A DNA stretch of 64,000 nt from Phaeodactylum tricornutum CCAP 1055/1 (taxonomy: Eukaryota > Bacillariophyta > Bacillariophyceae > Surirellales > Neidiaceae): the NCBI RefSeq assembly GCF_000150955.2, contig NC_011689.1, forward strand, positions 598,218 through 662,217, read 5' to 3'. Shown here one piece after another: positions 59,362 to 64,000 of this stretch; position 1 is the first letter of the stretch; the number at the start of each line of letters is the position of its first letter. Made by a program: the position numbers and the translations under genes. Below the pieces are notes generated by a model. The model was not told the origin of the DNA. It saw only the letters and a program-made list of their open reading frames with translations, and searched no databases.

Positions 59362-60698
59362 TCAATTACGATGACCATTGGCCCAGAAAGACTTTTCGTA
59401 GTTCGGCATACGAATATGGGGTGGATATTCCGAGTCGCACTGAGGCTCCAAGGATGTGGCGAAGATGTGCTTGGTGAGTTCGTCCAGAGGAGGACTTGTG
59501 GACTCCTTTGCCTTCATGACTTCTTCCTGAACTGACTTGCGGATGCGCTTCTCCGTCGACTTGATCTCAGCTTCGTCGATGAACTCATTGTCTAACAAGC
59601 ACTTCTTGACGAATTCAAGAGGATCGCGAGTAGAACGAGTAAAGGCAATTTCTTCGCGATTCCGGTAGGTGGTTCCTGGGTCCGACATGGAATGACCGTG
59701 GTATCGGTACGTCATCATTTCAACATACATTGGTCCGTTGCCGCTGCCACAAAATTCTTTTGCAAAGCGCATGCCTTCGCGTACCGCCAGTACGTTCATT
59801 CCATCGATACGTAACCCAGGAATGGAGTTCCCCATCTTGTAGTAATCAGATATCGACGAATGGCGATCAATTGATGTCCCCATTCCATAGTGATTGTTTT
59901 CAATGCAGAAAATCATGGGCTGGAATGGCAGAGCAAAGAGTGAGACAAGAACTTGTCCGCGAAAGTTGGCGGTGCCATGCGAGCGCACTATGGTATCCGA
60001 TGATGATGACTCACAAGCTTCCAAAGGGCACTCATGTTGGCAGATTCCCAGATCTGTCCTTGATTAGCCGCACCATCACCGTAACACGCGATGGCAACAT
60101 TCATCTTCTCTCCTGGCTTGGCATTGTACTTGTTAGCGAAGGCAAGGCCGGCGCCGACCGGAACTTGTGCACCTACAATCCCCTGTCCTCCAAAGAAGTT
60201 GTGCTTTTTATTGTAAAAGTGCATGGATCCACCTTTTCCTCTGGACATGCCGTCAATGACACCAAACAGCTCACCGACAACCTGACGGACTGATCCACCT
60301 CTCGCTAAAGCGATACAGTGACAGCGATAGGAAGTGATCCACGAGTCTTCCGGCTCAAAAGCGTTCAAAATTCCGGTCGCCACGGCTTCTTGTCCATCGT
60401 ATAGATGACAGAACCCACGAATGTTGCGAGCCTTATACTCATTATCGCAGGTAATTTCCATACGTCGCATGGTGTACATCAGTTCGAAGATATCAACAAG
60501 CTCTTGTTTCGTAGCAGTGACACTCTCCGAAGGCGCTGAATCGAGATTGTGTGTTTGAAAACACCCGGTAAGGTCAAACGTTCCATCTGACGTTGAAAAA
60601 GATCGAAAGAGGGAAGATGTCTTTGCCGCTGCCTTGGACAGAGAGAGAGTCCGGGCTGCGATGAGCCTAGATGCAGTCAAACTAACAGAGTGCAACAT
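59362..60698 (-). CDS. PDHA1: Mitochondrial pyruvate dehydrogenase E1 component, alpha subunit (2 exons)
   Basis: Thiamine-diphosphate subunit of the pyruvate dehydrogenase complex: decarboxylates pyruvate and acetylates lipoyl-E2. Exons 60698-60015 and 59919-59362 join in phase 0 over a 95-nt intron (GTGAGT..TTCCAG), giving 413 residues. The junction restores 'ANMSALWKLPMIFCIENNHY'. The leader MLHSVSLTASRLIAARTLSL with 'FRSFST' is a typical mitochondrial presequence. Motifs: 'MYTMRRMEI', 'GFCHLYDGQEAVATG', 'SYRCHCIALARGG', the ThDP/Mg motif 'GDGAANQG' through 'ENNHYGMGTS', and the regulatory loop 'YRYHGHSMSDPGTTYRNREE'. Site 1 Ser is conserved; the site 2 position reads Thr (PGTTYR, versus PGVSYR in mammals). 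The frame is open upstream to 61043 without an ATG, and that part is not needed. Confidence 0.95.
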
Positions 60699-61157
60699 AG
60701 TGGAAGCAAGCAATTGGATGGACAAATGATTATGGACTTTACTAGCTGGAGACGATCCGAATAGACGACTGCCGACTGTAGGAGACAGTTGTTGCCCCGC
60801 GCAGCACGGACATTCCAGGGAGCAAGATCGGAATCGAGTAAGATGCAGCCGGAACCAGGATTTGTTCGGCTCGGTGGAACCAATGAAATGAGAGGAACCA
60901 AATGGGATTTTCTCGTCACGATGTGGTAAGCACAGGCGGCAGATTCCTTCTGTAAGAGCAACAACAGATAGACGACTAACCCTAAATGCAGGAAGATCCC
61001 AGAGAATTAGGGGTATACCCGGGGAGTGTGACAGTGAATACAAATCTATCCAAAAACTATTTCTAACATATGTAGGTAGTTGCTCCGGGATCTTCGACTT
61101 GGTTTGTCTTTTGCGTACTCTGGGATCTTGAACATAGTCCCCCAGGAGCCCCGGACC
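60699..61157. other. Intergenic, 459 bp
   Basis: Between the PDH E1-alpha start and the stop of the repeat protein (both minus strand). The PDH frame continues open but lacks an ATG here. Nothing else supported. Confidence 0.4.
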
Positions 61158-61840
61158 CTATCCATTCATGACAAACTCTCCATCCTCTCCATCGCTCGCC
61201 ACCGCCACAGACATATTCGCGCCAAAAGTCACGCTCTGCCATTTGCTCTCTGCGGGAGAGTCCTGCGCGGTCCAGGTCGCACCGTCCGAACTAGTCATGA
61301 TTTGACTATTGCCACCAAACGCCACGGCGACAAACGTTCTGCCACCAAACGTCACACTATACCAAAGAGCATCTACTCCACTGCTGACAATCATCAAGGT
61401 TTCGCCATCCGTACTCGTCATGACGTCGTTGTTGCCGTCACTACCGGCTACTGCAACAAACTTTCCGTCGCTGTAGGTGACGCTGCGCCAATCCTTCGCA
61501 ACCGCAGCGGAACGACTTGTCCAGTTCTCACCATTGGGACTGGTCATGACCTGGTCATATCCAGTCTCAGAGACTGCCACAAACATGTTATTCCCGTACG
61601 TGACGCTCACCCACGCATAATTTGCCGCAGCAGTACCACTTTTCCAGTTCTTGCCGTTGGCACTGGTCATGACACAATCCGTTTCTCCCACGGCATCCTG
61701 GGCCACAGCCACAAACAGTTCATCACTGTAGGTGACACTCTTCCAAAAGCTAGCGACCGGACTGGTACAACTCGTCCAAGTCATGCCATTCGGACTGGTC
61801 ATGACGGCATTGTCGCCCACTGCAACAAAAATTCCCTTTC
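61158..61840 (-). CDS. Tandem-repeat (propeller-like) protein, 5' end not found
   Basis: About 226 residues made of five imperfect repeats of 41-44 residues with the pattern MTSxxGxxW...(S/A)xxxxWxSVTYxxxxFVAVxxxxxxxV, for example 'VMTSANGKNWKSGT' with 'WVSVTYGNNMFVAV'. This strand pattern resembles WxSVxxG-type beta-propeller or beta-helix repeats in secreted proteins. The frame has no ATG. It is open upstream to a good 3' splice site (CTCCCTCCTCTTAG ending at 61841), and the part after that site continues the repeat (KGIFVAVGDNAVMTS), so an upstream exon, probably with a signal peptide, should exist in the minus direction beyond 61,860. I could not identify it. The inverted-repeat element at 61988-62214 lies in that presumed intron or 5' region. 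Function unknown. Confidence 0.6.
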
Positions 61841-61987
61841 CTAAGAGGAGGGAGAACCCAGAGTAGTACTTTCATACAATGATGTTTATAAGCTATACAA
61901 AAAGAGAAAATTCTGTAGTTGGGATGAACAGGGGTGAAATTTTTGCTATTTGGAACACACTGTTTCTAAGTGTTTTTATTCTCGCAG

Positions 61988-62214
61988 TAGAAAACTGCAA
62001 CAATAACGGGCTAAAACGTGCCTGTGGGACCAGAGGATTGTAGATACGATAAAAAGACGTAAAACTAGAAAAACCCTACGACAAGCATATCGGGGTTCAC
62101 TATCCCTTTATCTTGGGTTTATGCTTATAAGTCTTTGTTTTACGTCTTTTTATCGTATCTACAATCCTTTGGTCCCACAGACACGTTTTAGCCCGTTATC
62201 ATTGCAGTTTTCTA
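61988..62214. mobile_element. MITE-like inverted-repeat element, full length (227 bp)
   Basis: Left arm 61988-62065 and right arm 62137-62214 are 78-bp inverted repeats with four mismatches, around a 71-nt loop. The ends read TAGAAAACTGCAA and TTGCAGTTTTCTA, so the terminal TA on both sides could be a TA target-site duplication, as in Tc1/mariner-type MITEs. There is no coding capacity. Transcribed, it would fold into a long hairpin. A copy lacking the left arm lies at 18025-18174. Confidence 0.8.
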
Positions 62215-62934
62215 GTTTATCAGACCCACTGTTCTAAGCTGGAGTAGCGGGATCAAAGGTAGGGTGATTTGTTGTGATTTGAGTGTTTGAGTGATCACCA
62301 AGTCCGATAGTGCCTGGGGAGGTAAAGCTAAAATACCTGGCTCTTCATGTCGTTGTTGAGTCGCCGAAGCCTGCAGAGGCCTGGAATATATTGCCAGTTT
62401 CTCGTAATGGTCCATGTGGTAGACATGTTGATCGGTAACTGGGTTTCGTATCCGTCTAACGGTCTGAAACGAGGCAAAATCTCCATGGTGGGACGCTTCC
62501 ATGGATCTCTTCATCTACCGAAGAAGGTGCATTGCACAAGAATTTATTGTTTGCTAAAAGCTCGGATCCAAGCTTTATCCATGTGTGGATGATAAGTAGT
62601 TTGTTTCCATGGAACATTTACTTATACAGCAACAATTATCGGACTTGTACCAAACGGTAATTGTGGATCCTCCACTCTGATAGATATCAGCCAAATATCT
62701 TGTATTATGGGTTGCGACATGAAAATTGTGTTCGTCGCGTTTTATTGAAACGGTTCTCAAACGGTATTCAATATCGATATCACTTATATGGTATTTATGT
62801 GGTGTTCACATGTGATGTTATCAGCGATCAATAATTCTCGTGTTCATGTGGTGCAGAAAGAACACTGAATGTTGTCAAACCAGCTTACGAAGTTTTATGA
62901 AATTTAAGACAGGTGAAGGCGACAAGAGTTGACC
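62215..62934. other. Intergenic or 5' retroelement region, 720 bp
   Basis: Just upstream of the copia gag. It could include a 5' LTR; around 62816 the sequence TGTTATCAGCGATC faintly resembles the initiator-tRNA primer site used by copia elements (TGGTATCAGAGC). Without the other LTR I cannot define boundaries. No other gene. Confidence 0.3.
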
Positions 62935-64000
62935 ATGGCAGCTGCTTTAGCTCAAGTTTGAAATGCTTTACTAGCAATCGGCATTGTTGATGTTGAACAA
63001 CGCGATGCTATCACGGATTCGATTACGTCTATGGATGTTTTCGAGATTGCAACGGATGATTTCATTATGGACATGTGTAAGAACATCCGTCGTCCTGGGG
63101 GTACGCTTCCGAATCCTAACGCAGAACAACCTGGAGCCCCGGCTATGATTCCTCGCAATGGTGTAGCAATTTCACTCACTGCGGAGGAGCGTCTTGTGTT
63201 GTTGGCATACTATGTTCGTCACCTCAAGCGCACTTCTCGGCCTTATCCGGCTCAGTTCAATGCGGCACGTATTTTCTCGATGATCGAGATCAAGAAGCGT
63301 GAGAAGGACGACAAAGAATTAGCGAAAGACCTTGTTGCTCCTGGACAAATTGAAGACCTGAAGAAAATCCGTGATGCCTTTGAAAGTATTGCGGAATATT
63401 TGCTCCAAATTCGAGGAACAACGGGAGTTCCATTGGCTTATGTCATTCGTGAAGACGAAGAAGTTCCTGAAGGTCCGGATAACAACTATCAAGATGCGTT
63501 TGAAGAAATGATAGCGCAATGTCCTCATGAAGAAGAGTCCTATGCAGCAGATAATGCTCAAGTGTGGTCTATTTTTCGCGTTTGTGCTCATGGTGGTCCT
63601 ACTTGGAGCTGGGTGTCAGCTTATGCTCGAGATCGTAATAGTCGTGCGGCTTGGTTTGCACTTCGCTCGCATTATTTGGGACCGACTAATCAGTCGAAGA
63701 TTATGACGCATGCTGAAGGTGATCTTTAGTCAAAGTTTTACAACGGAGAGCATCGTAACTTTACTTTTGAACGTTTTGCTGAGATTCATCAGCAAGCTCA
63801 TACAGATCTGGAAGAGTTTGGAGAGCCATTAACAGAGGCTGCAAAAGTTCGGAAATTTTTGAAACGGATTCAGGCATCGTTTCTCAATTCTGCAATTGCC
63901 ACTGTTTGTGCTAACCCATCTTTGAAAAATGATTTTGAAATAATACAGATCCGCCGAGTTTGATTACATATGCCAGTGTTGTTTCGCGCGATAGTGTTCG
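62935..64000 (+). mobile_element. Decayed Ty1/copia-like retrotransposon: gag region, truncated by the window edge
   Basis: From the ATG at 62935 the gag frame reads MAAALAQV, stop (TGA 62959), then continues in the same frame through 'NALLAIGIVDVEQRDAIT', 'GVAISLTAEERLVLLAYYVR', 'WSWVSAYARDRNSRAAWFAL', a second stop (TAG 63727), then 'FTFERFAEIHQQAHTDLEEF' and 'GEPLTEAAKVRKFL', to a third stop at 63961. 'R.GR.AW.AL..HY.G' and 'F.FE.....HQ.AH..LE..GEP......KV..FL' are typical of gag polyproteins of diatom copia (CoDi-type) elements. The upstream nonsense codon is TGA, where CGA would be one mutation away. Protease and polymerase would lie beyond the right edge. The copy looks inactive at gag. 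The host-range category is an ordinary genomic retroelement. Confidence 0.75.

Overview
This is eukaryotic nuclear DNA with short GT-AG introns (about 80-270 nt), compact genes on both strands and no operons. A light-harvesting (LHC-type) protein, a pyruvate carboxylase whose signal peptide ends in the AAAFAP plastid motif, other signal-plus-transit leaders, and a Ty1/copia-type gag at the right edge point to a secondary-plastid stramenopile, most likely a pennate diatom such as Phaeodactylum tricornutum. The species is an inference; no search was run.

Layout. 1-9.3 kb: a basic nuclear-looking protein running off the left edge, a TRAPPC8/Trs85 trafficking subunit and a tyrosinase-domain protein. 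9.6-17 kb: a secreted type I membrane protein (5 exons), a large protein joining a CWF19L1-like domain to a RUS (DUF647) domain, and a DUF5672-like putative glycosyltransferase. 17.6-19.4 kb: a histidine-phosphatase fragment directly abutting a small inverted-repeat element, then a GNAT acetyltransferase. 20-26.7 kb: three tandem C1GALT1-like GT31 genes, the middle one frameshifted, with a 24-bp minisatellite in the stem region. 27-34.7 kb: DHHC palmitoyltransferase, plastid-type pyruvate carboxylase, Rab7-like GTPase. 35-46 kb: YgfZ/GcvT-like protein with a coiled-coil tail, a small membrane protein, a spondin_N protein, a SET protein, an MFS transporter, an unknown protein and a J-like protein. 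46.6-52 kb: ribosomal protein eL19, an LHC-like protein with an acidic extension, and a class C GPCR. 53.5-61 kb: a protein with three kinase domains, an RbgA-type GTPase and mitochondrial PDH E1-alpha. 61-64 kb: a WxSVTY repeat protein, the full-length inverted-repeat element (227 bp), and a decayed copia gag.

Most genes are unrelated housekeeping or signalling genes. Several belong to the secretory pathway (TRAPPC8, Rab7, DHHC enzyme, three GT31 genes, DUF5672-like protein). Others serve the plastid or mitochondrion (pyruvate carboxylase, RbgA GTPase, LHC-like protein, PDH E1-alpha). The most unusual content is the CWF19L1-RUS fusion, the triple kinase with a pseudokinase third domain, the mosaic GT31 array with repeated N-glycosylation sequons, and the inverted-repeat element with its left-arm-deleted relative beside a beheaded gene. 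Where the first ATG of an open frame differs from its upstream limit, I used the ATG. Introns were inferred from splice consensus plus reading phase and are given as exon coordinates.
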